Under the pieces are notes generated by a model. That model saw only the letters and a list, made by a program, of their open reading frames with translations, was not told the origin of the DNA and searched no databases. Of a stretch of DNA of 44,900 nt, positions 34,604-43,973 are shown piece after piece. The stretch comes from Geobacter sp. Lineage in GTDB: Bacteria; Desulfobacterota; Desulfuromonadia; Geobacterales; Pseudopelobacteraceae. Position 1 is the first letter of the stretch; each line of letters starts with the position of its first letter. The DNA lies in assembly GCA_009885845.1 (NCBI GenBank), contig VFJW01000038.1, positions 1 through 44,900 of the forward strand, in the 5' to 3' direction. A program made the translations under genes and the position numbers.

Positions 34604-36289
34604 ATGTCTGTGGACAAAAAAAAGCTTCTGGGCGAAGTCCTGTTGGAAAAACATATAATAGAGGAGAGCGATGCGGAGAAGGCTCTTGAAGCAAATGAGG
34701 ATAAAAGCAGACAACTGGGAAGCATACTGGTTAACAAGAATATCATTTCAAAAAAAGAACTTGATGACGCCCTGGAGGAGCAGCGTGGCAGCGCACTTCG
34801 ACTAGGTGATATTCTGGTGGCCGGGGGGGTTGCCACCCAGAATGACATCATGAAAGCCTTCTCACTCCAACTCCAGGAGCGGCTTGGAGGCAAATACGCT
34901 GAAAAAGCATCTCTACTGCACCGTTTTAAAACAGCCCGAATTTCCATACGCCTTAGATTGGCTGTCTTTATGACTCTACTGATCATATTCATCATGAGTG
35001 CCGCAAGCCTGTATTTTCACAAGAGCCAGAAAGATGAGTTCATAAGTCAGACCACCCGTTTTGGAATCTCACTGGCCAAAAACCTCTCTCACAATTGTTC
35101 CGTACCGCTACTGGAAAACGATGAGGCGTCCCTGCACATCCTCATAGAGGAGATATCAAAGACAAAGGATATCGACTATGTGATGGTGCTGGACAAAAAG
35201 GGCGTTGTGAAGGCCCATTCCGATATCAGCAAGATTGACCGTCCATACGTCCCAATCCCTGTTTTTAAAACTCTTGTAAAAGACGACCTGATAGAGATCG
35301 TAAAATTCAAGGAAGGCAGGAAAGAGGTACTTAATTTCAGTACCCCGATAAATTTCAGTCAGGTACTTTTGGGCTCAATACAGATAGGTATCTCCATGGA
35401 ATCCTTGCGTAAAAAAATTGAAAGGTCCGGGTTGTTCCTGCTTATTTTAACCACGTTACTTATAGCTGTCGGCATCGGGGTTTCCTTTTTCATCAGTACC
35501 CAGTTCTCTCGACCCATTTTGAAACTGCTGAACGCGACAACCGAAATCAAGAGCGGCAACTTCTCCTTCCGCACAGAACGGCAACATAATGATGAACTTG
35601 GGGATCTGACGCTCGCCTTTAATGATATGGCAGAGGGACTTAGAAAAAAGGAAGTGATTCAGGATGCTTTCGGGAAATATGTAAATCCGGAGATTGTGGA
35701 CATGATCCTCAACAATCCTGACGGGCAGTGGTTCCAGGGCAGAGCGATTCCGGTTACGGTCATGTTTACCGATATACGGGGTTTTACCTCACTATCTGAA
35801 AAGACTCCTCCTGAACAGGTGGTTGCACTTTTGAATGAACACTTTACCATGGCTACAGAGATCATTCTCAGGCATGGCGGACACATTGACAAGTTTATTG
35901 GCGATGCCATTCTTGTAGTGTTCGGTGCCTTGATGGAATACGATGATCATGCCGAGCGTGCCGTTCGCGCAGCAGTCTCTCTTCAGTCAGCCTTGTTGAA
36001 AGAAGAGAAGACGGTTGGACAGAATTTCCGTATCGGAATTGGAATCAACAGCGGCAATGTTATTGCTGGTAATATCGGATCTCACAAGCGGATGGAATAT
36101 ACCGTTATTGGCGACACAGTCAATCTTGCATCCAGACTGACCGGAGTCGCCGGGCCAGGTGAAATTATTATCAGCAGCGCCACCTATGCTGCTGTGTCCG
36201 CAACAATGAAGGCCGAAAAGTTGGAATCTGTTTCTGTCAAAGGAAAAAGCGAACCGGTAGAAATCTACCGGGTTAACGGGATGAGTTGA
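34604..36289 (+). CDS. class III adenylate cyclase with MshEN-like repeats and HAMP
   Basis: A 561-residue membrane signalling protein. Residues 9-92 contain three tandem 29-residue units beginning L9-G10, L38-G39 and L67-G68 (LGxxLVxxxII....L..AL..Q), closely resembling the cyclic-di-GMP-binding MshEN motif. A membrane helix (about 120-142), an extracytoplasmic sensor segment (about 145-265), a second helix (about 270-295) and a HAMP domain follow. The cyclase domain has metal-binding D390 and D434, K430 and T500 at base-recognition positions, and N507/R511 for the transition state. This set favours cAMP production. A fused c-di-GMP input is inferred, not shown. AAGGAG precedes the ATG. Confidence 0.9.
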   Translation: MSVDKKKLLGEVLLEKHIIEESDAEKALEANEDKSRQLGSILVNKNIISKKELDDALEEQRGSALRLGDILVAGGVATQNDIMKAFSLQLQERLGGKYAEKASLLHRFKTARISIRLRLAVFMTLLIIFIMSAASLYFHKSQKDEFISQTTRFGISLAKNLSHNCSVPLLENDEASLHILIEEISKTKDIDYVMVLDKKGVVKAHSDISKIDRPYVPIPVFKTLVKDDLIEIVKFKEGRKEVLNFSTPINFSQVLLGSIQIGISMESLRKKIERSGLFLLILTTLLIAVGIGVSFFISTQFSRPILKLLNATTEIKSGNFSFRTERQHNDELGDLTLAFNDMAEGLRKKEVIQDAFGKYVNPEIVDMILNNPDGQWFQGRAIPVTVMFTDIRGFTSLSEKTPPEQVVALLNEHFTMATEIILRHGGHIDKFIGDAILVVFGALMEYDDHAERAVRAAVSLQSALLKEEKTVGQNFRIGIGINSGNVIAGNIGSHKRMEYTVIGDTVNLASRLTGVAGPGEIIISSATYAAVSATMKAEKLESVSVKGKSEPVEIYRVNGMS

Positions 36290-36311
36290 TTTTTCACGAA
36301 TGAGTTAGCGT

Positions 36312-36338
36312 AAAGAAATCTGACCTGGCAGATTCTTT
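36312..36338. terminator. possible bidirectional terminator between convergent genes
   Basis: AAAG(A)AATCTG (36312-36322) pairs with CAGATTCTTT (36329-36338) around a 6-base loop, between the convergent cyclase and TPR lipoprotein genes; its right arm touches the lipoprotein stop codon. The T-tracts are short, so confidence is low. Confidence 0.35.
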
Positions 36339-37264
36339 CAACGCTGCTCCTGCAGGGCATTCAGAAGTTTTTTGGTTTTTTCGATATATTCTTTGGCCTT
36401 GGTATGATCAGGATTGATCACAAGTACCGCGTTCCATTTCTCTATAGCCGCCTGAAGTTTCTGTTCACGAAAAAACTTGAGTCCCATCTTGTAGAGATCC
36501 TCGGCTACGTTCTTCATGGACTGACGGCATTTTCTGATGTAGTCATCAACATTCTCGAACTTTTTCTTCACCATCGAGAACGCGTCGAGAGCTTTATGGT
36601 AATCCTTCTTATTGAACCAGGCGATGCCGGAGTTGTACCAGGAGAGGTTCAGGTATTTATTAACCTCCGGATCGTTGGGTGTCCGTAATTTAGCCCGCTG
36701 AAGCTCCTGAATAGCTGAGGCATAGTTGCCGTCGTCATAAAAAGCAATAGCTGTATCGAGATGGGTATCATCCAGTGATTCTTCCTCCTGTTGCTGATTC
36801 TTGGTCTGCTGCCTTGATGCGGCCTCTTTTCTGGCGCGCACCTGCAAAGTCGCTTCTGATGATTCCAGCTGAAGGTCCTTTAGCGCCTTAACCGCTTCCA
36901 TGTAATCTGAACGGATACGTAGTGCGGCAATAAACTCCTTCCTGGCGCCATCCGAATCCGACTCTCTCAGAGCAAGTCCGGCTTTGTAACGCTTTTCCGC
37001 CTCGATATTACGCTTTAACATCAAGCGCTTGAGCTCTTCCTGCGCTCTTGTGTTGGCCGGATCAATCGTCAGGGCAATTTTGAGGCGCTCCACGGCGGCG
37101 GTCAGGTTGCCCTTCTGTTCAAACTCTGATGAGCTTTTAATTGATGCTTCAGGAAGTTCTGGAAAAGTCGTCACAGGTGTATGGGCGCATCCTCCGGCAA
37201 AGAGTATTGCCAGAAGTAAAAGCAGGCGGGTTCCGGAAGGACGTGAAATGCGTATGGCTATCAT
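36338..37264 (-). CDS. TPR-repeat lipoprotein
   Basis: A 308-residue protein. I choose ATG 37264, 6-7 bases after GGAGGG, over the GTG at 37270 that overlaps the upstream stop. A lipoprotein signal peptide ends LFAGGC with the acylated Cys at position 26. Tetratricopeptide units follow near the N terminus (EQKGNLTAAVERLKIALTIDP), in the middle (AIAFYDDGNYASAIQELQRAK, then GIAWFNKKDYHKALDAF) and at the C terminus (KFFREQKLQAAIEKWNAVLVINPDH). It is probably a periplasm-facing scaffold. It is coupled to the deacetylase gene, so the two products may work on the same cell-wall or glycan substrate. Confidence 0.85.
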   Translation of the reverse strand: MIAIRISRPSGTRLLLLLAILFAGGCAHTPVTTFPELPEASIKSSSEFEQKGNLTAAVERLKIALTIDPANTRAQEELKRLMLKRNIEAEKRYKAGLALRESDSDGARKEFIAALRIRSDYMEAVKALKDLQLESSEATLQVRARKEAASRQQTKNQQQEEESLDDTHLDTAIAFYDDGNYASAIQELQRAKLRTPNDPEVNKYLNLSWYNSGIAWFNKKDYHKALDAFSMVKKKFENVDDYIRKCRQSMKNVAEDLYKMGLKFFREQKLQAAIEKWNAVLVINPDHTKAKEYIEKTKKLLNALQEQR

Positions 37265-37266
37265 GA

Positions 37267-38319
37267 TCACTCCCTCCGGAAAGTTTCCAGCAGCTTGGTA
37301 AAATCTTCTATTTTTTCGCTGTTTAAAACCATGGATCGATTAAGCGACCATGTGTTATGAAAAAAGGCATTTTCACCTCTGATAACTGTGAAACCTACTT
37401 TATAGCCATTTCGCTTCATCGCCTCCACTACATTGTTATTGAAATTGCCGTAAGGATAGGCGAGGAAAGTTGAAGTCACTCCCAGCTTTGAACGGATGAT
37501 GCTCTGCGAGTCAGCAACCTCCTTTCGGATCTGCTCGTCTCCCACCTTGGTCAGATCAGCGTGGGTGACGGTGTGGGATTCCACTTCGATTACACCGGAT
37601 TCAAGCATTTCCCGGACATCATCCCATGACAGGGTCAGTGAACTTGGCTTTGACTTGACGAGATCTGTGTAGACAAAGAGCACGGCTGTAAAACCGTATT
37701 TTTTCAGGATGGGATAGGCTATGGTTCTTACGGTTTCCCAGCCGTCGTCGATTGTGATTACGACTGATTTTTTGGGGGGTCGGCGGCGATATTCTATAAA
37801 ATCATCGAATTGCTTGAGAGTTATTACACTGTAGCCATTGTTTTTCAGATATGCCATCTGGCGTTCAAAAGCCTCCGCAGAGACGCTGATCCTGTTTTTG
37901 CTCTTCTTGTGGCTGAATTGGTGATAACAGAGTACCGGTACGATCTGGTAACCATCGGCATAAAGTCCTCCAGGGTTCACCGGCTTGATCGGAATCACCA
38001 CGTCCTTTCCAGGAACAATCACGGCGTTGTCGTTGAATTCAGAGATGAGATACGCCAGTTTGCTGTCGCCAAGATAAGTTTTGGCAAGTGATTCATAGGT
38101 ATCTGACGCGTCGGAAATAATAACGACATAATCTTCCGAACGACGCTCTCTCTCAGCTTTTGGCTGCACCTCCGGTTTTTCTGGCGCAGACACCGGAATA
38201 GATTCTGGCGCCGGCGCAGAGACAGGTGCTGTGGCACACCCTGCAGGAAAGAGCATAACCAAAATCATCAGAAATGTACATACGCCTGATATCCGAAGAT
38301 ATGATGGTTGCAAGATCAT
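37267..38319 (-). CDS. lipoprotein with LysM-like and polysaccharide deacetylase domains
   Basis: A 350-residue protein. A signal peptide ends LFPAGC, giving an acylated Cys. A Pro/Glu-rich linker leads to a LysM-like segment (DASDTYESLAKTYLGDSKLAYLISEFN), then a NodB-type deacetylase domain: VVITIDDGW contains the catalytic/metal Asp pair, ESHTVTHADL the HxxxH metal site, and YPYGNFN the substrate-binding arm. Such enzymes remove N-acetyl groups from peptidoglycan, poly-GlcNAc or similar glycans. The order lipoprotein-LysM-NodB suggests a cell-wall-associated substrate. It is first in a two-gene operon with the TPR lipoprotein, behind a good promoter. Confidence 0.9.
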   Translation of the reverse strand: MILQPSYLRISGVCTFLMILVMLFPAGCATAPVSAPAPESIPVSAPEKPEVQPKAERERRSEDYVVIISDASDTYESLAKTYLGDSKLAYLISEFNDNAVIVPGKDVVIPIKPVNPGGLYADGYQIVPVLCYHQFSHKKSKNRISVSAEAFERQMAYLKNNGYSVITLKQFDDFIEYRRRPPKKSVVITIDDGWETVRTIAYPILKKYGFTAVLFVYTDLVKSKPSSLTLSWDDVREMLESGVIEVESHTVTHADLTKVGDEQIRKEVADSQSIIRSKLGVTSTFLAYPYGNFNNNVVEAMKRNGYKVGFTVIRGENAFFHNTWSLNRSMVLNSEKIEDFTKLLETFRRE

Positions 38320-38389
38320 GCCGACACCCCAAAGTGGTCGATCAGAGTACCTGGAAATGCTGTTTTGAAATTCGCCACATTAGCGGCGA

Positions 38390-38418
38390 GTTATATAGCA
38401 GTTTTATTGTTTTGGCAA
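38390..38418 (-). promoter_or_regulatory. candidate sigma-70 promoter for deacetylase operon
   Basis: On the minus strand TTGCCA (38418-38413) and TATAAC (38395-38390) are 17 bases apart, about 70 bases before the deacetylase start. It is divergent from a second promoter for rsmI. Confidence 0.6.
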
Positions 38419-38451
38419 TTAAATGCTGTATCACACGTAATACACGATACG

Positions 38452-38480
38452 TTGACACAATCTTAAATACACTTTATATC
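38452..38480 (+). promoter_or_regulatory. candidate sigma-70 promoter for rsmI
   Basis: A perfect TTGACA (38452-38457) is followed after 17 bases by TATATC (38475-38480). The transcript would have a leader of about 80 bases containing a hairpin. Confidence 0.6.
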
Positions 38481-38528
38481 TGTCTGCATGAATACTCTCC
38501 GACTCATTTCTGAAGTCATTAACAAGGT

Positions 38529-38549
38529 CATGCTAGGTTTTCCAGCATG
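38529..38549 (+). other. hairpin in rsmI leader
   Basis: CATGCT and AGCATG pair, extended by GG/CC with one bulged A around a TTTT loop, 19 bases before the rsmI GTG. The distance would place it next to the ribosome entry region; a translational effect is possible but unproven. Confidence 0.35.
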
Positions 38550-38567
38550 GCCAACTGATAGAGTTTT

Positions 38568-39404
38568 GTGACTGCCACACTCTATATCATCGCCACCCCG
38601 ATCGGCAATCTGGAAGACATGACCCATCGGGCCGTACGGATTCTGGGAGAAGTGGATCTGATCGCCGCCGAGGATACACGGCATTCACTCAAACTTCTCA
38701 ATCACTTCGGCATATCAAAGCCGTTGACCTCCTATTTTGATCACAATCAGCAGCTCAAGGGCGAACGGATTTTAAATGCGCTGCGTCAGGGAAAGTCAGT
38801 GGCGCTGATCTCTGACGCCGGTACCCCCTGCATTTCCGACCCCGGCTACCAGCTGGTCCGTGATGCCGTCGCCGAAAATATCTCCGTGGTTCCGATTCCG
38901 GGTGCCTGTGCCGCTATTACCGCACTTTCAGCTTCCGGCTTGCCAACGGACTCCTTCACCTTCGCCGGGTTTCCTCCATCCCGCCAGGGGAAGCGGCGTA
39001 CTTTTTTATCCGGCATGAGTTCCCTGCCGGGAACTCTGATACTGTACGAAGCCCCCCATCGATTGCTGGAAACGCTGCACGATATCCGTGAGGTGCTGGG
39101 AGAGAGGCAGGTGATAGTTGCGCGGGAACTTACCAAGATGTATGAAGAATGCATCCGCGGATCCGTATCAGAGGTAGTCGCCGCTGTATCTCAGGGAATC
39201 GTTCGCGGCGAGGTAGTGATTTTGATCGCACCGGGAACAGCTGTTCAAATGGAAAGAGAACCGCTGGAACAGGTACTGCATCGACTCATGGCCGATGGGA
39301 TGCTTTCAATGAAAGACATAGCAAAGCAAGCGTCCGAAATTGCTTGCGTTTCCAGGAGCGAAGCATACAGCGAGGCACTGAAATTGAGGAACGGTGCGGA
39401 TTGA
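38568..39404 (+). CDS. rsmI: 16S rRNA 2'-O-methyltransferase RsmI
   Basis: A 278-residue tetrapyrrole-methylase-fold protein starting at GTG 38568 and opening TLYIIATPIGNLEDMTHRAVR. AAEDTRHSLKLLNHFGI, LISDAGTPCISDPGYQLV and PIPGACAAITALSASGLPTD are the RsmI signatures, and ALKLRNG closes the C terminus. RsmI adds a 2'-O-methyl group to C1402 in the decoding centre of 16S rRNA. Length is normal. The ribosome binding site is poor (TAGAG), and a hairpin lies just upstream, so translation may be modest. Confidence 0.95.
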   Translation: MTATLYIIATPIGNLEDMTHRAVRILGEVDLIAAEDTRHSLKLLNHFGISKPLTSYFDHNQQLKGERILNALRQGKSVALISDAGTPCISDPGYQLVRDAVAENISVVPIPGACAAITALSASGLPTDSFTFAGFPPSRQGKRRTFLSGMSSLPGTLILYEAPHRLLETLHDIREVLGERQVIVARELTKMYEECIRGSVSEVVAAVSQGIVRGEVVILIAPGTAVQMEREPLEQVLHRLMADGMLSMKDIAKQASEIACVSRSEAYSEALKLRNGAD

Positions 39405-39477
39405 AATAAAAAACAATGGAATTACAGCGGGATAGTGTGTTACAAACGTCCAATTATTTAGACTTATGGAGCAGTAT

Positions 39478-40839
39478 ATGAAAATCTGTATTTTTGGCGC
39501 AGGCTATGTCGGCCTTGTGGCTGCCGCCTGTTTTGCCGAAAGCGGGAATAGTGTTATCACCGTCGATATTGACCGCGCACGGATTGAAGGCCTTACTCAA
39601 GGCATAATTCCGATATATGAGCCGGGTCTCAAAGAGATGATCCTGCGCAATCAGGCCGAAGGGCGCCTTTCGTTCACGGTCGACATGGAGGAAGCGGTCA
39701 AAGCTTCCCTGGTCTGTTTCATCGCTGTCGGCACACCTCCGGGAGAAGATGGGTCCGCTGATCTCAAATATGTTCTCAGTGTTGCCCGTGATATCGGACG
39801 TACTATGAACGGCTTCAAAATAATCGTTGATAAATCCACTGTCCCGGTCGGCACCGCCGACAAGGTTCGCAGTGCTGTTCAGGAAGAACTTGCCATACGT
39901 TCCGTTGATCTCGAGTTTGATGTCGTTTCCAACCCTGAATTTCTCAAAGAGGGGGCAGCCATAGACGATTTCATGAAACCGGACCGCGTTGTCATCGGCT
40001 GTGACAACGTCCGCACCGCCGAAATCATGAAGGAACTCTACGACCCTTTCATGCGCAAACAGAACCGCATGATCATCATGGATATCCGCAGTGCCGAAAT
40101 GACAAAATACGCCGCGAATGCAATGCTCGCCACCCGCATCTCTTTCATGAACCAGATTGCGGGACTGTGCGAGCGGATGGGTGCCGACGTCATGGCCGTA
40201 CGCGAGGGAATCGGCTCCGATACCCGCATCGGCTACGACTTCCTCTTCCCGGGACCCGGCTACGGCGGCTCCTGTTTTCCGAAAGATGTTAAGGCTCTTA
40301 TCAAGACAGCCGAAGAATCAGACTATGACTTCCTGCTGCTAAAAGCGGTGGAAGAGGTCAATGAACTCCAGAAAGAGGTTCTGGCACAAAAACTGATCAA
40401 ACTGCTCGCCTCACCCGATGAAGAGCAGCAGCCACTCACCGGACGCATTATCGCCTGTTGGGGCCTCTCCTTCAAACCCCGCACTGACGACATGCGCGAA
40501 GCTCCGTCAATCACGATCATTGAGCATCTGCTGGCTGCCGGAGCGACCATACGAGCCCACGACCCGGAAGCAATCAAGGAGGCGAAAAAAGTCTTTGGCG
40601 ACCGGATCGAATACAGCAGCAACCAGTATGACATTCTGGACGGCGCCGATGCCCTGGCGGTCATCACCGACTGGAGTGAATACCGCAACCCGGACTTTGA
40701 CCGCATCAAAAACTCGCTCAGATCACCGACTATAGTGGACGGCCGCAACCTGTACAAGCCTGATCGCATGGCATCCGCAGGATTCAACTATATCCCGCTC
40801 GGACGTTGTAGTTCCGCAATCAGTGGAGGAGTAAAATAA
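39478..40839 (+). CDS. ugd: UDP-glucose 6-dehydrogenase
   Basis: A 453-residue enzyme oxidising UDP-glucose to UDP-glucuronate with two NAD+. I start it at ATG 39478, preceded at the right distance by GGAG, so that [13 protein letters not shown] begins the Rossmann fold; ATG 39466 would add four residues. [35 protein letters not shown], and the catalytic C266 in YGGSCFPKD are present. [17 protein letters not shown] lies in the C-terminal domain. It feeds the UDP-xylose synthase one base downstream and the UDP-glucuronate 4-epimerase at 21.9 kb. Confidence 0.96.
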   Translation: MKICIFGAGYVGLVAAACFAESGNSVITVDIDRARIEGLTQGIIPIYEPGLKEMILRNQAEGRLSFTVDMEEAVKASLVCFIAVGTPPGEDGSADLKYVLSVARDIGRTMNGFKIIVDKSTVPVGTADKVRSAVQEELAIRSVDLEFDVVSNPEFLKEGAAIDDFMKPDRVVIGCDNVRTAEIMKELYDPFMRKQNRMIIMDIRSAEMTKYAANAMLATRISFMNQIAGLCERMGADVMAVREGIGSDTRIGYDFLFPGPGYGGSCFPKDVKALIKTAEESDYDFLLLKAVEEVNELQKEVLAQKLIKLLASPDEEQQPLTGRIIACWGLSFKPRTDDMREAPSITIIEHLLAAGATIRAHDPEAIKEAKKVFGDRIEYSSNQYDILDGADALAVITDWSEYRNPDFDRIKNSLRSPTIVDGRNLYKPDRMASAGFNYIPLGRCSSAISGGVK

Positions 40840-40840
40840 C

Positions 40841-41776
40841 ATGCGCATACTGGTAACCGGCGGTGCCGGATTCGTCGGATCACACCTTTGTGAGCGCCTT
40901 CTGGGCGAAGGCCATGATGTCATCTGTCTCGACAACTTTTTCACCGGCAGCAAAAGCAACATCATACATTTGATGGACAACCACCGCTTTGAACTGGTAC
41001 GGCACGATATAACCGAACCGATTCTGCTTGAAGTTGACCGCATCTACAATCTCGCCTGCCCCGCTTCTCCGGTTCATTATCAATTCAACCCCGTCAAGAC
41101 GATCAAAACCAGCGTCATAGGCACCATCAACATGCTGGGTCTGGCCAAACGGGTCAAAGCCCGAATCCTGCAGGCTTCCACTTCGGAAGTCTACGGTGAT
41201 CCTCATGTGCATCCGCAGACTGAGGATTACTGGGGCAACGTCAACCCGATCGGCATACGAAGCTGCTATGATGAAGGAAAACGGGTTGCCGAAACCCTGA
41301 TGATGGATTACCACCGCCAGAACAATGTCGACATCCGTATCATCCGTATTTTCAATACGTATGGGCCCCGCATGGCTGAAAATGACGGCCGGGTGGTATC
41401 CAACTTTATCCTGCAGGCACTGAAAAATGAAGACATCACCGTCTATGGCGACGGCTCACAAACTCGTTCATTCTGCTATGTTTCCGATCTGGTGGAAGGT
41501 ATGATCCGGATGATGGAGTGCCCTGGATTCATCGGTCCGGTGAACCTCGGAAATCCGGTGGAAAATTCAATCCTTGAGTTTGCTGAAAAAATCATTACAA
41601 TAACCGAGTCAAAGTCGAAGATCATTTTTCAGAATTTACCGCAGGATGACCCGAAACAGCGTCAACCAGACATTTCTCTGGCGGCTGAAAAGCTTGGATG
41701 GGGTCCCGATGTGATGCTGGATGACGGACTGAAAAGAACTGCCTCATATTTTGCCGGGCGGCTCAGGAAAGGGTAA
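40841..41776 (+). CDS. UDP-glucuronate decarboxylase (UDP-xylose synthase)
   Basis: A 311-residue [19 protein letters not shown] binds [13 protein letters not shown] and [21 protein letters not shown] are the UXS signature, TSEVYGDP and CYDEGKR give the Thr/Glu and Tyr/Lys catalytic residues, and [10 protein letters not shown] follows. It converts UDP-glucuronate to UDP-xylose through a 4-keto intermediate. GGAGG is present before the ATG inside the end of ugd. The pair forms a short UDP-GlcA to UDP-Xyl pathway. The gene ends directly against ftsB. Confidence 0.93.
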   Translation: MRILVTGGAGFVGSHLCERLLGEGHDVICLDNFFTGSKSNIIHLMDNHRFELVRHDITEPILLEVDRIYNLACPASPVHYQFNPVKTIKTSVIGTINMLGLAKRVKARILQASTSEVYGDPHVHPQTEDYWGNVNPIGIRSCYDEGKRVAETLMMDYHRQNNVDIRIIRIFNTYGPRMAENDGRVVSNFILQALKNEDITVYGDGSQTRSFCYVSDLVEGMIRMMECPGFIGPVNLGNPVENSILEFAEKIITITESKSKIIFQNLPQDDPKQRQPDISLAAEKLGWGPDVMLDDGLKRTASYFAGRLRKG

Positions 41777-42073
41777 ATGTTCAATCTGCCCCTTCAAAAG
41801 AAAATGTATTTCATTCCGGGTGCATGCCTTGCGTTCATCCTCTTCTTCACTGTTTTTGGTGATAAAGGCCTCCTGCGCATATTTGAACTGAAACAGGATA
41901 AAAATAAAATCGAAGCGCGACTGGCTGACTGCAAAATAGATAATGAAAAGATCAAACGGGAGATAATAGCTCTCAAATCTGACCGTCGCTACCTTGAAAG
42001 CATCGCCCGCAAAGATTTCGGCCTTGTGCGCAGCAATGAAGTCATCTACCAGTTCCCGCAGGAAAAGAAATAA
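41777..42073 (+). CDS. FtsB/DivIC-like septum formation initiator
   Basis: A 98-residue bitopic membrane protein: a short cytoplasmic start, one membrane helix (about residues 10-30, FIPGACLAFILFFTVFG), then a coiled coil (ELKQDKNKIEARLADCKIDNEKIKREIIALKSD read in heptads) and the typical FtsB end YLESIARKDFGLVRSNEVIY. FtsB with FtsL and FtsQ activates septal wall synthesis. It starts immediately after the UXS stop. Length fits FtsB (about 100). Confidence 0.9.
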   Translation: MFNLPLQKKMYFIPGACLAFILFFTVFGDKGLLRIFELKQDKNKIEARLADCKIDNEKIKREIIALKSDRRYLESIARKDFGLVRSNEVIYQFPQEKK

Positions 42074-42106
42074 CTGAATGTCTATATCGTAATCAGGACT
42101 ACTGCC

Positions 42107-42274
42107 ATGTCACAACAAAACTGCGCCGTCTGTGCCTGGCGCGAAAACTGTTCAAAACGATTCAGTATCCAGGATAACGGTTCCAGATGTCCTGATTTTT
42201 CGCGGGATGTCAGCATTAAAAGCATTGCCGAAGACGATAAAACCACCGACCAGAAAGTACAGCCCAAAAAATGA
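42107..42274 (+). CDS. small Cys-rich protein between ftsB and argS
   Basis: A 55-residue ORF starting [15 protein letters not shown] and ending QKVQPKK. It has C6-x-x-C9, C15 and C28 (RCPDF), a likely metal or iron-sulfur binding set, followed by an acidic/basic polar tail. Its stop overlaps the argS start, which argues that it is translated. I do not recognise a named family. Its tight placement suggests a conserved accessory gene; a redox or metal-sensing role is only a guess. Confidence 0.6.
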   Translation: MSQQNCAVCAWRENCSKRFSIQDNGSRCPDFSRDVSIKSIAEDDKTTDQKVQPKK

Positions 42275-43962
42275 TGCGAAACCGAATAGCCCCTCTGCTT
42301 GAATCTGCACTGATTAAAGCCCACGCAGCACAAGAATTAACGACATTACCCCATCCACCCATCATCATCGGCAATCCAGCCAATCCCGAACATGGAGATT
42401 TTTCCTGTAACATCGCCATGCAGCTGGCCAAAGGCGAGCGTAAAGCGCCTCGCCAGGTTGCTGAGATCATACTCAAACATCTGGGTAACGGTGATGGGCT
42501 GCTGGCAAAAAGCGAGATCGCCGGACCCGGTTTTATCAACCTGTTTGTTTCCCCCTCCGCATGGCAGGCCGTCCTGCTGGAGATAGAAGCCGAAGGAGAC
42601 AGATATGGCCGCACGTCAAGCGGTGCAGAAAAAAAGGTTCAGGTAGAGTTTGTCAGCGCCAATCCGACCGGACCGCTGCATATCGGTCATGGGCGCGGCG
42701 CCGCAATCGGCGACACCCTCTGTCGTGTGCTTGATGCCGCCGGCTGGGATGTGACTCGTGAATTTTATTACAATGATGCCGGCGCTCAGATCAACAACCT
42801 TGCCCTTTCCGTTCAGCTGCGCTGCCTTGGCATTGAACCGGATGACCCGCGTTGGCCGGAAGGCGGCTATCAGGGAGAATATATCAGGGAAGTGGCCCGC
42901 GCCTATCTGGCCCGCGAGAGTGTTGCCGCTGCCGACCAGCAGACAATCGCCTGCGGAGACCCTGACAATCTCGAAGATATCCGGCACTTTGCCGTCGCCT
43001 GGCTCCGCCGCGAACAGGATCTTGATCTTGCGGCCTTCGATGTAAAATTTGATGTCTACACTCTTGAATCGTCCCTGTACAGTGAAGGGAGAGTTGATGC
43101 GGCGGTTCGGAAGCTTATTGCCAATGGTCACGCCTACGAGCACGACAGTGCACTCTGGCTCCGCTCCACTGATTTCGGAGACGACAAGGATCGCGTCATG
43201 CGCAAGGCTGACGGAAGTTATACCTATTTCGTTCCCGATGTCGCCTATCATCAGGCCAAATGGGAGCGCGGGTTTACCCGGGTGATCAACGAGCAGGGTT
43301 CCGATCACCACAGCACCGTTACCCGCGTCCGTGCCGGGCTGCAGGCTCTTGACATCGGTATCCCTCCGGGTTGGCCCGAATATGTGCTGCACCAGATGGT
43401 GACCGTCATGCGCGGCGGTGAAGAGGTCAAGATATCAAAACGGGCCGGCAGTTATGTCACTCTGCGCGAACTGATAGATGAGGTTGGCCGTGATGCAACC
43501 CGCTTCTTTTTCCTCATGCGCAAACCTGATGCCCAGATGGTATTTGACATAGATCTGGCCAAGCAGCAGACCAATGAAAACCCTGTTTATTATGTTCAGT
43601 ATGCTCATGCCCGTATCTGCAGTATTTTTGAAAATGCCGCCGAAAAGGGGTTTTTCGCTTCTGAAAAACCGGATGCAAATGATCTGGCCTGCCTCTCTAC
43701 TCCGGTTGATCTTCAGATGATCAAACTACTGGCAGCCCTTCCTGATACGATCGATGACTGTGCCTTGCATTTCGAACCACATCGCCTGACCTATTACTTA
43801 AGTGAACTGGCCAGCTGTTTTCACAGTTTCTACAACAAAAACCGCGTCATCAGCGAAGAACCGGCACTGACAGCAGCCAGGCTGTACCTGTTGAAACGCA
43901 CGGCACAAACTCTTAAAAACGCCCTTTCCATCTTGGGCATATCGGCACCGGAACGGATGTAG
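42271..43962 (+). CDS. argS: arginyl-tRNA synthetase
   Basis: A 563-residue class I aminoacyl-tRNA synthetase. The HIGH motif is in [28 protein letters not shown] and [14 protein letters not shown] are ArgRS blocks, and the KMSKS equivalent is degenerate (VKISKRAG), as usual for ArgRS. An N-terminal Add-1 domain and a C-terminal anticodon-binding DALR domain ending NALSILGI are complete. The start is either ATG 42271 or ATG 42274; neither has a clear ribosome binding site, and translation is probably coupled to the small Cys-rich ORF. Confidence 0.96.
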   Translation: MMRNRIAPLLESALIKAHAAQELTTLPHPPIIIGNPANPEHGDFSCNIAMQLAKGERKAPRQVAEIILKHLGNGDGLLAKSEIAGPGFINLFVSPSAWQAVLLEIEAEGDRYGRTSSGAEKKVQVEFVSANPTGPLHIGHGRGAAIGDTLCRVLDAAGWDVTREFYYNDAGAQINNLALSVQLRCLGIEPDDPRWPEGGYQGEYIREVARAYLARESVAAADQQTIACGDPDNLEDIRHFAVAWLRREQDLDLAAFDVKFDVYTLESSLYSEGRVDAAVRKLIANGHAYEHDSALWLRSTDFGDDKDRVMRKADGSYTYFVPDVAYHQAKWERGFTRVINEQGSDHHSTVTRVRAGLQALDIGIPPGWPEYVLHQMVTVMRGGEEVKISKRAGSYVTLRELIDEVGRDATRFFFLMRKPDAQMVFDIDLAKQQTNENPVYYVQYAHARICSIFENAAEKGFFASEKPDANDLACLSTPVDLQMIKLLAALPDTIDDCALHFEPHRLTYYLSELASCFHSFYNKNRVISEEPALTAARLYLLKRTAQTLKNALSILGISAPERM

Positions 43963-43973
43963 CGGAGGCCACA

